A DNA stretch of 64,000 nucleotides from Reyranella massiliensis 521 (GTDB lineage: Bacteria; Pseudomonadota; Alphaproteobacteria; Reyranellales; Reyranellaceae): the NCBI GenBank assembly GCA_945862125.1, contig CAMAYC010000005.1, positions 1 to 64,000 of the forward strand, given 5' to 3'. The number at the start of each line of letters is the position of its first letter. The first letter of the stretch is position 1. Under the pieces are notes generated by a model, which saw only the letters and a program-made list of their open reading frames with translations, did not search any database and was not told the DNA's origin. Shown here piece by piece: positions 21,358-30,493 of the stretch. A program made the translations under genes and the position numbers.

Positions 21358-22425
21358 ATGGAAGGCTTCTTTCACCGGCATACCAAGCCCGGCACGGCGC
21401 CCGGCACGCTCGAAGGGCGTGCGCCGGTAAAGGACGAGGCGCTCGACTTCACGCTGGTGGAGTACACGGCGGACGATGTCCAGGTCGTGCATGGCGTCGA
21501 GGTCGACGAGTGCCGCTTCCATCTCGGCACGCCCGGCCACACCTGGATCGATGTCGCCGGCCGCCCGAGCTCGGACATGCTCCGCGACCTCGGCATGGCC
21601 TTCAACCTGCATCCCCTGGCGCTCGAGGACGTGTTCCACGCCAACCAGAGGAGCAAGCTCGACCTCTACGAAGGGCAGGGCTTCATCGTCCTGAACGACC
21701 CGGCGTACGAGGACTGCGAGCTGAGGAGCCGGCAAGTCAGCATCTTCTTCGGCGACAACTATGTGATCTCGTTCCACGATCACAAGGCCGATATCTTCAA
21801 GGCGGTGCGCGACCGCATCGAGACTGCCGGTTCCCGGCTGCGCACCTTCGGCATCGACTACCTCGTCTATGCGCTGATCGATCTGGTCGTCGATCGCAAG
21901 TTCCCGCTGATCGAGGCGCTTTCGAGCCATATCGAGGAGTTGGAAGAGGAGGCGCTCGGCCATCCGACGAAGGATACGCTGGCGCACATCCACCAGGCGC
22001 GGCGCGCGCTGGTGGCGTTCCATCGCATCCAGTGGGCCGAGCGGGAGACCGTACTGGCCGTGATGCGGCCCGATGTGCCCTACATCATGCCGGAGACGCG
22101 GACCTACCTGCGCGACTGCTTCGACCATGCGGTGGCGGTACTCGATCTCGTCGAGAGCTACCGGGAAATGACCAATGGCCTGATGGAAGTCTATCTCATG
22201 GACTCGTCCAATCGCATGGCCGAGGTCATGAAGACGATGGCAATTATTACCGTGTTCTTTATGCCCCTCAGCTTCCTCGCCGGTATCTATGGCATGAACT
22301 TCGACACCCAGCTCGGCAACATGCCCGAGCTCGGCTGGAAGTACGGCTATTATTTCTTCTGGGTGATGGTCGTGGTGATCGTGGGCAGCATTTTCTTCTG
22401 GTTGAAGCGCAAACGCTGGATCTGA
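21358..22425 (+). CDS. corA: CorA-family magnesium/cobalt transporter
   Basis: The 355-residue protein has a large cytosolic N-terminal domain and two C-terminal helices. The first ends in the invariant YGMNFD (GMN) motif, followed by a periplasmic loop (NMPELGWKYGY) and a basic tail KRKRWI. It forms a pentameric Mg2+ channel. ATG 21358 with GAGAGG just upstream is preferred over a TTG at 21343. Confidence 0.92.
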   Translation: MEGFFHRHTKPGTAPGTLEGRAPVKDEALDFTLVEYTADDVQVVHGVEVDECRFHLGTPGHTWIDVAGRPSSDMLRDLGMAFNLHPLALEDVFHANQRSKLDLYEGQGFIVLNDPAYEDCELRSRQVSIFFGDNYVISFHDHKADIFKAVRDRIETAGSRLRTFGIDYLVYALIDLVVDRKFPLIEALSSHIEELEEEALGHPTKDTLAHIHQARRALVAFHRIQWAERETVLAVMRPDVPYIMPETRTYLRDCFDHAVAVLDLVESYREMTNGLMEVYLMDSSNRMAEVMKTMAIITVFFMPLSFLAGIYGMNFDTQLGNMPELGWKYGYYFFWVMVVVIVGSIFFWLKRKRWI

Positions 22426-22430
22426 GTCCC

Positions 22431-23423
22431 ATGCATCGAATCTTCGGTTCCGAACTTTCGCCCTACTCGGTGAAGGTCCGTTCCTTCTTTCGCTACAAGA
22501 ACGTGGCCCACGAATGGATCCTGCGCTCGCCCGCGGTGCAGGCCGAGTTCCAGAAATACGCCAAGCTGCCGCTGGTGCCGCTGGTGGTGACTCCCGAGGG
22601 GGAAGGCTTGCAGGATTCGACGCCGATCCTCGAACGCTTCGAGGCGTCGACGCCGGAACCCTCGACCGTTCCCGCCGACCCCGCGCTCGCCCTCGTCTCG
22701 GCGCTGCTTGAGGAGTACGGCGATGAGTGGGGCAACAAGTGGATGTTCCACTATCGCTGGCGCTACCAGCCCGACGTCTGGTCGACCGCCGAGCGCATCG
22801 CCGTCCAGATGATGGAAGCCCAAGGCACGCTGGCCGTGGCGCAGGCGCGCGCAGCAGTGGCCGACCGCATGATGGGCCGGCTGGGATTCGTGGGGTCGAA
22901 CGACAAGACCCAGCCATTGATCGAGGCTTCGTTCAAGCAGGCGTTGGCGCTGCTCGACGCCCATCTCGCCGGGCGGCCTTATCTGTTGGGTGGTCGGCCG
23001 GCGATGGCCGATTTCGGACTGTGGGCCCAGCTCTACGAGGCCGCCACCGACCCGACACCGGGGGCGATCATGCGGGCCTCGGCGCCGCATGTGCTGGCCT
23101 GGGTGCAGAGGATGGTTTCGCCCAAGGCCGACGGCGCGTTCGAGGCCTGGTCTGCGCTGGCGCCGACGCTCATGCCTTTGCTCAAGGAGGAGGTCGGCGC
23201 GCTTTTCTTGCCGTGGTCCGTAGCCAACGCCGCGGCGATTGCGGCAGGCGACAAGATGTTCAGCCTGTCTTTAGGCGGCACGGCGTGGTCGCAGGAGCCG
23301 CAGAAATACCACGCGCGCTCGCTGGCCGAGATCCGGCGGAAGTACGCCGCTGCGAAGGGGGCGCCCAGCCTGGAGACAATCCTCCGCGAGAGCGGCTGCC
23401 TCGGTGCGCTAACGCAGGCTTGA
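22431..23423 (+). CDS. Glutathione S-transferase-like protein, long form
   Basis: The 330-residue protein begins MHRIFGSELSPYSVKVRSFF, a thioredoxin-fold GST N-terminal with serine/tyrosine in place of a CxxC, followed by a cis-proline segment LPLVPLVVTPEG and DSTPILERFE. A helical domain with GRPYLLGGRPAMADFGLW follows, as in GSTs, plus an extra C-terminal 90 residues. It lies 5 bp after corA. Function unknown; it converges on the TSUP gene with a 15-bp overlap. Confidence 0.8.
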   Translation: MHRIFGSELSPYSVKVRSFFRYKNVAHEWILRSPAVQAEFQKYAKLPLVPLVVTPEGEGLQDSTPILERFEASTPEPSTVPADPALALVSALLEEYGDEWGNKWMFHYRWRYQPDVWSTAERIAVQMMEAQGTLAVAQARAAVADRMMGRLGFVGSNDKTQPLIEASFKQALALLDAHLAGRPYLLGGRPAMADFGLWAQLYEAATDPTPGAIMRASAPHVLAWVQRMVSPKADGAFEAWSALAPTLMPLLKEEVGALFLPWSVANAAAIAAGDKMFSLSLGGTAWSQEPQKYHARSLAEIRRKYAAAKGAPSLETILRESGCLGALTQA

Positions 23424-24155
23424 GACGATCAGCGTTGCCCCCGAGAGGGTGAGCAGACCGAGAATGATGCGCCGGAATCCGGTGTCGTCGACGCGACCAT
23501 ACAGCATCAGGCCGAGCCGGGCGCCGATGAGGGTCACAGGCACCGTGATCGCGGCCCAGATGAAGAAGGTGCGGTCGAGGAAGCCCGCGATGCCGGCCGA
23601 GAGCAGCGCGAGCAGCAGGATGCTCATGTTGTAGGGTTGATTGACGCCACGCTGTTCGCTCTTGCCGAAACCGCGCAACTGCGCCCAGATCGCCGGCGCC
23701 GGGCCGCTGAGGCTCGCCATGCCACCCAGGACGCCGCCGGTGAAGCCCACGGCCGCGTCGGCGGCGCGGCCGCCGCCAGTGATGATGGGAGGCCGTCGCA
23801 CGAAGGCCATCCAGGCGCTGTAAAGTATCAGCAGGCTTCCGACGCCGATCTTCAGCGGGCTCGGGCGGACGTGTTCGAGCAGCATGGTGCCGATCGGCAC
23901 GCCGACGATGCCGGCGGCCATCATCGGCCACAGCCGCGGCCAGCGCACCCCCTTCCAGATCGTCGGCAGGGATTGCAGGTGGCCCATGACGCCGCAGAGC
24001 GCGGTGAGGGGCGCGGCGGTGAGCGGCGACATCGCCTGCAGCCAGAAGCCCAGTGCCACCAGCGCGTAGCCGGTGCCGCTCAGCCCGTTGACGAAGCCCG
24101 CGGCCAGCGCCCCGGCGGCGACGATCGCGATGTCGCCGGGGGGCGGCAGGTCCAC
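23409..24155 (-). CDS. TSUP (TauE/SafE) family permease
   Basis: The 248-residue protein starts at GTG 24155 and has about eight hydrophobic segments, with the two family repeats marked by GFVNGLSGTGYALVALG near the N-terminus and GFTGGVLGGMASLSGPAPAI in the middle. TSUP proteins export or import sulfite, sulfoacetate or related anions. It is next to glutaryl-CoA dehydrogenase on the same strand (5-bp gap). Substrate unknown. Confidence 0.87.
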   Translation of the reverse strand: MDLPPPGDIAIVAAGALAAGFVNGLSGTGYALVALGFWLQAMSPLTAAPLTALCGVMGHLQSLPTIWKGVRWPRLWPMMAAGIVGVPIGTMLLEHVRPSPLKIGVGSLLILYSAWMAFVRRPPIITGGGRAADAAVGFTGGVLGGMASLSGPAPAIWAQLRGFGKSEQRGVNQPYNMSILLLALLSAGIAGFLDRTFFIWAAITVPVTLIGARLGLMLYGRVDDTGFRRIILGLLTLSGATLIVSSLR

Positions 24156-24160
24156 GCCGG

Positions 24161-25396
24161 TTATGCCCCGGACGAGAAGGCCTGGATGCCGGTCATGGCG
24201 CGACCGAGGATCAGAGCATGGACGTCGTGCGTGCCCTCGTAGGTGTTCACGGCCTCGAGGTTCATGACGTGGCGGATCACGTGATACTCGTCCGACACGC
24301 CGTTGCCGCCGTGCATGTCACGGGCGACGCGGGCGATATCGAGCGCCTTGCCGCAGTTGTTGCGCTTGATCAGCGAGATCATCTCCGGCTGGGCGTGGCC
24401 CGCGTCCTTGAGGCGGCCGACGCGCACGCAGGCCTGCAGGCCGAGCGCAATCTCGGTCTGCATGTCGGCCAGCTTTTTCTGGATGAGCTGATTGGCGGCC
24501 AGCGGCCGGCCGAACTGCTTGCGATCGAGCGTGTAGTTACGCGCCTGCTTCCAGCAGAACTCGGCGGCCCCCATGGCGCCCCAGGCGATGCCGTAGCGGG
24601 CGTTGTTGAGGCAGCCGAATGGACCGCCAAGGCCGGCGACGTTGGGCAGCATGTTCTCCACCGGCACCATGACTTCGTCCATCATGATGCCGCCGGTCAC
24701 CGAGGCGCGCAGGCTGAACTTGCCTTCGATCTTGGGGGTCTCGAGACCCTTCATGCCGCGCTCGAGGATGAAGCCGCGGATGGCGCCGCCGTCGAGCTTG
24801 GCCCAGATCACCAGCACGTCGGCGATCGGCGAATTGGTGATCCACATCTTGGAGCCGGAGACCTTGTAGCCGCCGGGCACGGTCACGGCGCGGGTCTTCA
24901 TGCCGCCGGGATCGGAGCCATGGTCGGGTTCGGTCAGGCCAAAGCAGCCGACCCATTCACCTGTCGCGAGCTTCGGCAGGTACTTCATGCGCTGTTCTTC
25001 GGTGCCGTAGGCGTAGATCGGATGCATGACCAGCGAGGACTGCACGCTCATGGCCGAGCGGTAGCCCGAATCGACCCGCTCGACTTCACGCGCGACCAGG
25101 CCATAGGAGGTATAGTTGGCGCCGGCACAGCCGTACTTCTCGGGGAGGGTGGACCCCAAGAGGCCGAGGGCGCCGAACTCGTTCATGATCTCGCGGTGGA
25201 ACTTCTCGTGCCGGTTGGCCTCCAGCACCCGTGTCATGAGCTTGTCCTGGCAGTAGTCTCGGGCAACGTCGCGGATCGCGATCTCGTCCTCGGTCAGCTG
25301 GTCGTCGAGGAAGAACGGGTCCTCCCAATCGAAGGGCTTGGCGTCTGAACTGATGCCCTTGGCGGCGCTCTTGATCGGTGTTGCGGCGGTGGCCAT
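24161..25396 (-). CDS. gcdH: Glutaryl-CoA dehydrogenase
   Basis: The 411-residue ACAD has [37 protein letters not shown] and the catalytic [20 protein letters not shown] stretch characteristic of glutaryl-CoA dehydrogenases, which oxidise and decarboxylate glutaryl-CoA to crotonyl-CoA in lysine and tryptophan degradation. An AGGAG site precedes ATG 25396. Length and N-terminus ([13 protein letters not shown]) fit the subfamily. Confidence 0.92.
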   Translation of the reverse strand: MATAATPIKSAAKGISSDAKPFDWEDPFFLDDQLTEDEIAIRDVARDYCQDKLMTRVLEANRHEKFHREIMNEFGALGLLGSTLPEKYGCAGANYTSYGLVAREVERVDSGYRSAMSVQSSLVMHPIYAYGTEEQRMKYLPKLATGEWVGCFGLTEPDHGSDPGGMKTRAVTVPGGYKVSGSKMWITNSPIADVLVIWAKLDGGAIRGFILERGMKGLETPKIEGKFSLRASVTGGIMMDEVMVPVENMLPNVAGLGGPFGCLNNARYGIAWGAMGAAEFCWKQARNYTLDRKQFGRPLAANQLIQKKLADMQTEIALGLQACVRVGRLKDAGHAQPEMISLIKRNNCGKALDIARVARDMHGGNGVSDEYHVIRHVMNLEAVNTYEGTHDVHALILGRAMTGIQAFSSGA

Positions 25397-25485
25397 TTGC
25401 TGCTCCTGGCTATTTCCGCCGGGTCTTATCAGTCGGAAGCAGTCGCGCCAACTCGCGCGGGCGAGGAATGGCGCATTTTATTGCG

Positions 25486-26286
25486 CTAGCCGGGCATGCC
25501 CGCGCTGCTTCTGCCTGTGAGGGTGCGGAAAATCTCCAGGTTGAGGCGGCCGAAGGCCTCGGAGGCACGCAGTTCCACGGTGCGGGGTCGCGGCAGGTCG
25601 ATCCGGAGGTCCGCCGCGATGCGGCCGGGGCGGGGCGACATCACCACCACGCGATCTGACAGGAACACGGCCTCGGGGATGGAATGGGTGACGAACAGCA
25701 CGGTCTTGCGCGCCTCGCGAGCGAGGTCGCGCTCGCCCCAGATGCGCAGCAGCTCCAACGCCATGTCGTCGCGGGTCATGGCGTCGAGCGCGCCGAACGG
25801 CTCGTCCATCAGCAGGAGCGGCGGATCGAGCAGCAGGGCGCGGCAGAGCGAGGCACGCTGCTGCATGCCGCCGGAGAGTTCGCGCGGCAGCTTGTCGGCA
25901 AAGCCTTGCAGCCCGGCCATGTCCAGAAGGTCGAACGCACGCTTGCGCAATGCGCCCGGATCCTTGCCGGCTAGCTCGGCCGGCAGAAGCACGTTCTCCA
26001 GGATAGTCCGCCATTTCAACAGGATGGGGGCCTGGAACACCATGCCGACGTCGGGAATCGGCTGCGTGACCTCGCGGCCGGCAACGGTAATCCTGCCGGC
26101 CGTCGCGGGCCGCAGTCCGGCCACGATGCGAAGCAGGGTCGACTTCCCGCAACCGCTCGGGCCCACCAGCGAGACGAACTCGCCGGCTTCCACCGACAGC
26201 GATATGCCGGCGAGGGCCTCGACCGGGCCGCTCGCCGCTTCGTAGATCATGCCGACCTTGTCGAGGTCGATCAGCTTGTGGGTCAC
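25486..26286 (-). CDS. NitT/TauT-type ABC importer, ATP-binding protein
   Basis: The 266-residue ATPase starts at GTG 26286 and has Walker A GPSGCGKST, signature LSGGMQQRASLCRAL and Walker B LLLMDEPFGALDAMTR. These match the nitrate/sulfonate/taurine-type family. It is the last gene of a three-gene importer transcribed as permease, binding protein, ATPase. Confidence 0.92.
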   Translation of the reverse strand: MTHKLIDLDKVGMIYEAASGPVEALAGISLSVEAGEFVSLVGPSGCGKSTLLRIVAGLRPATAGRITVAGREVTQPIPDVGMVFQAPILLKWRTILENVLLPAELAGKDPGALRKRAFDLLDMAGLQGFADKLPRELSGGMQQRASLCRALLLDPPLLLMDEPFGALDAMTRDDMALELLRIWGERDLAREARKTVLFVTHSIPEAVFLSDRVVVMSPRPGRIAADLRIDLPRPRTVELRASEAFGRLNLEIFRTLTGRSSAGMPG

Positions 26287-26317
26287 GCAGAACGCCAGTG
26301 CCGGTATCGGTGCGACG

Positions 26318-27313
26318 TCAGTTCTTGGGCATTTGCACCAGGGTGTAGAAGTCCTTCGAGTAGATGTCCTTGCACTCGACCTTCTTGGGCAGACCCATGT
26401 AGGTGTTCACCAGGTCGACCGAGGCGCACATCTTCTTGTCGTCGATCCAGCCGATGCCGTTCTTGGCGTAGCGGTCAGTCTTCATCAGGCCGAGGCCCAG
26501 CAGCATGTTCGGCGTCATCAGCTCGACATCGACTTCGGGCACGCGCTTCTTGAAGATCTCCATCGCGGCCTTCGGGTCGGCCATGACATCGCGCCAGCCC
26601 ATGTAGGAGGCTTCGAGGAAGGCCTTCAGAACCTGCGGCCGCTCTTTCATCGTCTTCGCGCTGGCAATGATCGACATGGAATACATGTCGAAGCCGAAGT
26701 CGGCCCATTGCATCATCACGACGTTGCCCTTGCCGGCTGCCTTCTCGTAGAGCGGCAGGCCGGTCGAGTAATCGCCGACGCCGTCCATGCGCTTCTCGGC
26801 AACGGCGGCGATCTTGGCGGCGGGTTCGATATTCACCCAGGTGACCTTGGATGCGTCGATGCCGTTCAGCTTGGCGAAGGCCGGAAAAATCTGGCGCTGG
26901 CTGTCGCCCGGAGGCGCTCCGAGCGTCGCGCCTTCGAGATCCTTGGGCTTGTTGAGGGGCTTGCCCGAGAGGCTGAAGATGTTGAGCGGGGTCTTGTCGA
27001 ACACCATGCCCACGACCTTGACCGTGGTGCCGCGCGCGGCGGAGGCGATGACGACGGCGGCGTCGGCGAGGCCGGCATCGGCGCGGCCGGTGTCGACTTT
27101 GGCGATCGAATCGCCCGAACCCTTGGAATTCTCAAGCGTCACGTCGAGGCCTTTGGCCTTGTAGTAGCCCTTGTCGAGCGCCACCCAGTAGGCGGCGTGG
27201 TCGCCGACGGCGAACCAGTTCAGCGCAAAGGTGAACTTCTCCTGGGCCACGGCCGGCGTCGCGGCGGTCGCGGCGAAGGCGGCTGCAAGTGCGATGGACG
27301 TTCTACGGAACAT
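26318..27313 (-). CDS. ABC importer substrate-binding protein, NMT1/THI5-like
   Basis: The 331-residue protein starts at ATG 27313 behind GGAGG and has a signal peptide ending in TPAVAQ. The mature part, starting FTFALNWFAVGDHAAYWVAL, is the NMT1/THI5-like fold, with a GRADAGLADAAVV segment for ligand contacts. Relatives bind hydroxymethylpyrimidine precursors, riboflavin, taurine or aromatic sulfonates. The ligand here is unknown. It lies between the permease and ATPase genes. Confidence 0.88.
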   Translation of the reverse strand: MFRRTSIALAAAFAATAATPAVAQEKFTFALNWFAVGDHAAYWVALDKGYYKAKGLDVTLENSKGSGDSIAKVDTGRADAGLADAAVVIASAARGTTVKVVGMVFDKTPLNIFSLSGKPLNKPKDLEGATLGAPPGDSQRQIFPAFAKLNGIDASKVTWVNIEPAAKIAAVAEKRMDGVGDYSTGLPLYEKAAGKGNVVMMQWADFGFDMYSMSIIASAKTMKERPQVLKAFLEASYMGWRDVMADPKAAMEIFKKRVPEVDVELMTPNMLLGLGLMKTDRYAKNGIGWIDDKKMCASVDLVNTYMGLPKKVECKDIYSKDFYTLVQMPKN

Positions 27314-27344
27314 GACGATCCTCCATGATCGGGTAAGCGTTGAA

Positions 27345-28112
27345 TCAGTCGACGCCCTCGGCCCACGGCGCCCACAGGTGCGCAGCGAGCACGACGGCGC
27401 CATAGAGCGCGAGACCGACGGCCGAAATCCAGATCAGCGCGGCGAACGCCACCGAGGTGTTCATGCTGCTCTGGGTGGTGACGATGACGTAGCCCAGGCC
27501 CCGTTGAGAGGCCACGAACTCGCCCACGATGGCGCCGACGACGGCGGCAGTCGCGGTGATTTTCAGCGCGCTCAGGATATAGGGAAGCGCGTTGGGGATA
27601 CGGATTTTTACGAAGATCTTCCACTTCGGTGCGTTGAACACGCGGCCGAGGTCGAGCATGTCGGCCTCTACCTGGCTGAGACCGACCGCGGTGTTGATGA
27701 CAACCGGGAAGAAGCCGATCAGCGCCCCCATCAGCATGTTCGGGAAGATGCCGTAGCCCATCCAGATCAAGAACAACGGCGCGATCGCGACCTTGGGCAG
27801 GGTGTTGACGAACACCAGGAACGGCACAAGCGCGTTGGCCAGCAGCGGCGACCAGGCGATGGCGACACCCAGCGCAACGCCGACGACGGCAGCCAAGAGG
27901 AAGGCGCCGATGATCTCCAGCGTCGTCGCCCAAATATGTGGAATCCATGAGGTATCGCCATGCCACAGCGCGTTCCACACCGAGAGGGGGGCGGGCAGCA
28001 GGTACTCACGGATGCCGCCGAAGCTGACGGCGGCCTGCCAACTCGCCAGAAGGAACGCGAACAGCACGAGCGTCGGCCAGTATTGGCGGCTGAGGTGGGA
28101 GAATTTCGTCAT
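27345..28112 (-). CDS. NitT/TauT-type ABC importer, permease
   Basis: The 255-residue protein has six hydrophobic segments and the EAA-loop region around LGRVFNAPKWKIFVKIRIPN and GAIVGEFVASQRGLGYVI typical of SsuC/TauC-type permeases. As the first gene of the importer it is divergent from the sugar-isomerase-like gene; the 120-bp gap at 28113-28232 should hold both promoters, although I cannot point to convincing -10/-35 boxes there. Confidence 0.9.
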   Translation of the reverse strand: MTKFSHLSRQYWPTLVLFAFLLASWQAAVSFGGIREYLLPAPLSVWNALWHGDTSWIPHIWATTLEIIGAFLLAAVVGVALGVAIAWSPLLANALVPFLVFVNTLPKVAIAPLFLIWMGYGIFPNMLMGALIGFFPVVINTAVGLSQVEADMLDLGRVFNAPKWKIFVKIRIPNALPYILSALKITATAAVVGAIVGEFVASQRGLGYVIVTTQSSMNTSVAFAALIWISAVGLALYGAVVLAAHLWAPWAEGVD

Positions 28113-28232
28113 CCGCGCCGAGCGATGAACCTGTTCATCGCTTTCGTCCCGCTGATATCATGTGCGTGCATTCGTTCAGACTGGCGAACGCGCATTTGCC
28201 CGTCAAGTTTGGCGGTTGGGCGAGGATCATCG

Positions 28233-29051
28233 GTGAAGCTGTCTCTGTGCAATGAAGTCATCCGAGAGCTCTCGTTCGAGCGGCAGTGCGAGCTGGCGGC
28301 GGGCCTCGGCTATCACGGTCTCGAAGTCGCGCCGTTTACCCTGGGCGACGATGCATGGCGCATGCCAGCGTCGCGACGGGCGGAGATCCGCAGCGCCTGT
28401 GCTGACACCGGGATCGCCGTGAGCGGACTGCATTGGCTGCTGGCTGCACCGGCAGGCCTCTCCATCACTACCTCCGACCGCGCGGTCTGGCAGAAGAGCG
28501 TCGAAGTCTTGCGCGCCCTGGTCGAACTCTGCGCCGATCTCGGCGGTGACTATCTCGTGCATGGCTCACCGGCACAGCGTCGCATCACCGAGGCGGAAGA
28601 CGGCCGACGGGCGGAAGAGGCGTGGCGCATCGCGGCATCGGAGGCGGGCCAGGCCGGCGTCACCTATTGCCTGGAGCCGCTCGCCCGGCCCGACTGCAAT
28701 TTCGTCAATACGCTGGCCGAGGCCGCCGACGTGGTGAAGCGCAACGGCAATCCAGCGCTCGCCATCATGATCGACACTCTGGCCGCGGGCCTGGAAGAGG
28801 AAGAGCCGGTCGCTGACGCCGTCAGGCGCTGGATGCCGAGCGGCCTGATGGCGCATGTGCAATTCAACGACCGCAGCAAACGCGGGCCGGGGCAGGGCGA
28901 CGACAGGTTCGCGCCGATCGTGCGGGCGCTCAAGGAAGCGGGCTATACCGGTTGGGTGGCGATGGAGCCCTTCGTCTACGAGCCCGACGGTCCGACCTGC
29001 GCCGCGCGGATGATTGGCTACGTCGCGGGGCTTCTGGAGCAAAGCGCATGA
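28233..29051 (+). CDS. Xylose-isomerase-like TIM-barrel protein (sugar phosphate isomerase/epimerase family)
   Basis: The 272-residue protein starts at GTG 28233 with GAGGAT upstream. AP-endonuclease-2/xylose-isomerase-like TIM barrel features include ELAAGLGYHGLEVAP, metal-ligand segments CLEPLARPDCNF and IMIDTLA, VQFNDRSKRGPGQGDDRF, and GYTGWVAMEPF. The family includes hydroxypyruvate isomerases, tagatose epimerases and inosose dehydratases. It begins a run of overlapping catabolic genes, so the substrate is probably a small hydroxy- or keto-acid or a sugar derivative. Confidence 0.85.
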   Translation: MKLSLCNEVIRELSFERQCELAAGLGYHGLEVAPFTLGDDAWRMPASRRAEIRSACADTGIAVSGLHWLLAAPAGLSITTSDRAVWQKSVEVLRALVELCADLGGDYLVHGSPAQRRITEAEDGRRAEEAWRIAASEAGQAGVTYCLEPLARPDCNFVNTLAEAADVVKRNGNPALAIMIDTLAAGLEEEEPVADAVRRWMPSGLMAHVQFNDRSKRGPGQGDDRFAPIVRALKEAGYTGWVAMEPFVYEPDGPTCAARMIGYVAGLLEQSA

Positions 29052-30493
29052 AAGTGAAACTGGAGCAGGTCGATCGCTTCGAGCGCGATGTCCGGTTGAG
29101 GCTGCCGTTCCGGTTTGGCGTCATCACTGTCACCGAAAGCATCCACGCCATCGTGCGGGTGCGGATTGCCCTGGCGGACGGGCGGACCAGCGAGGGCGTC
29201 GCGGCCGAGGCGCTGGGTGCCAAGTGGTTTGAGAAAAGCCCGGCCTTCACCGACGCGCAGAACCTCGACCAACTCCGCCAGTCACTCGACATCGCCATCG
29301 GCCATTATAAGGCGCGTGGCTCCGACACGCCCTTCGGCCTGTTCGCCGGCACCTACCGTCAGCAGCACGCGCGCGGCGCCGAACTTGGCCTCAATCCGCT
29401 GGTCGCTTCCTACGGCCCGGCACTGCTCGACCGCGCCATCCTTGATGCCCTGGGCAAGGCGACGGGGCAGTCCTTTGCGCAGATGATCACGAGCAACGTG
29501 CCGGGCATCGTGGCGACGGACCTCACGCCGGACATCAAGGACTCCCAACTTCAACCCTTTCTCGCGAGCCTGAAGCCGGGCGAGGCAATCGACCTCCGCC
29601 ATACCGTGGGCCTGGTCGATCCGCTGACGGCGGCCGATCGGCCGGCCTCGGAGCGGGTCAACGACGGCCTGCCGGAAACACTGGAGGATGTCGTCTCCTA
29701 CTATCGCGGCCGCTACTACAAGCTGAAGGTCGGCGGCGACATCAAGGCCGATCTCGACCGGCTTTCGCGCATCGCTGCGGTCCTCGATGCCGGCGCGGGC
29801 GACTATCGCGTCACCTTCGACGGCAACGAGCAGTACGACGACGTCGACGGCATCGTCGAACTCTGGCGCAAGGTCGAGGAGACCCCGGCGCTGACGCGCA
29901 TGGTTAATGCGACGCTCTTCATCGAGCAGCCGATCAAGCGCGCCGCCGCGCTCAGCCGTCCGGTGACGGCGCTGGCCCAATATCGATCGGTAATCATCGA
30001 CGAGTCGGATGGCGAACTGTCATCCTTCCCGACCGCACTGACGCTGGGCTATTCCGGCGTTTCCAGCAAGAACTGCAAGGGCTTCTATAAATCGATCCTG
30101 AATGCGTCCCGCGTCGCGCGGTTGAACGAAGAAGCCGGCAATGCGCGCTACTTCATGTCAGCGGAGGACCTGACCACCGGTCCCGGCACCAGTGTCCAGC
30201 AGGACCTGGTGCTCGTCTCCCTGCTCGGTCTCACCCATGTCGAGCGCAATGCGCATCATTTCATCGATGGCATGTCGGGTGTGCCCGAGGACGAACAGAA
30301 GGCGTTCGTGGCGGCACATCCCGCGCTCTACGAGAAGCTGCCGGGCAAGCCGGCGCGCCTGAAGGCAAAGGGCGGCAAGCTGGCGCTGGGCTCGCTCGGC
30401 GTCCCGGGCTTCGCCGTCGGCGCCGAACTCGATTTCAAGTCGATGCGCGCCATGCCGGCTGCACCCAAGGAACGACTGAAGGCCTCGACATGA
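29048..30493 (+). CDS. Enolase-superfamily enzyme (mandelate racemase/muconate cycloisomerase-like)
   Basis: The 481-residue protein overlaps the previous stop (ATGA). Candidate enolase-superfamily catalytic residues are the KxK motif in YYKLKVGG, the metal ligands DGNEQY and FIEQP, and IDESDG. It is longer than typical mandelate racemases (about 370-400) and carries extra sequence both between the capping domain and barrel and at the C-terminus. It should abstract the alpha proton of a carboxylate substrate with Mg2+. The exact reaction (dehydration, racemisation, cycloisomerisation) is unknown. Confidence 0.82.
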   Translation: MKVKLEQVDRFERDVRLRLPFRFGVITVTESIHAIVRVRIALADGRTSEGVAAEALGAKWFEKSPAFTDAQNLDQLRQSLDIAIGHYKARGSDTPFGLFAGTYRQQHARGAELGLNPLVASYGPALLDRAILDALGKATGQSFAQMITSNVPGIVATDLTPDIKDSQLQPFLASLKPGEAIDLRHTVGLVDPLTAADRPASERVNDGLPETLEDVVSYYRGRYYKLKVGGDIKADLDRLSRIAAVLDAGAGDYRVTFDGNEQYDDVDGIVELWRKVEETPALTRMVNATLFIEQPIKRAAALSRPVTALAQYRSVIIDESDGELSSFPTALTLGYSGVSSKNCKGFYKSILNASRVARLNEEAGNARYFMSAEDLTTGPGTSVQQDLVLVSLLGLTHVERNAHHFIDGMSGVPEDEQKAFVAAHPALYEKLPGKPARLKAKGGKLALGSLGVPGFAVGAELDFKSMRAMPAAPKERLKAST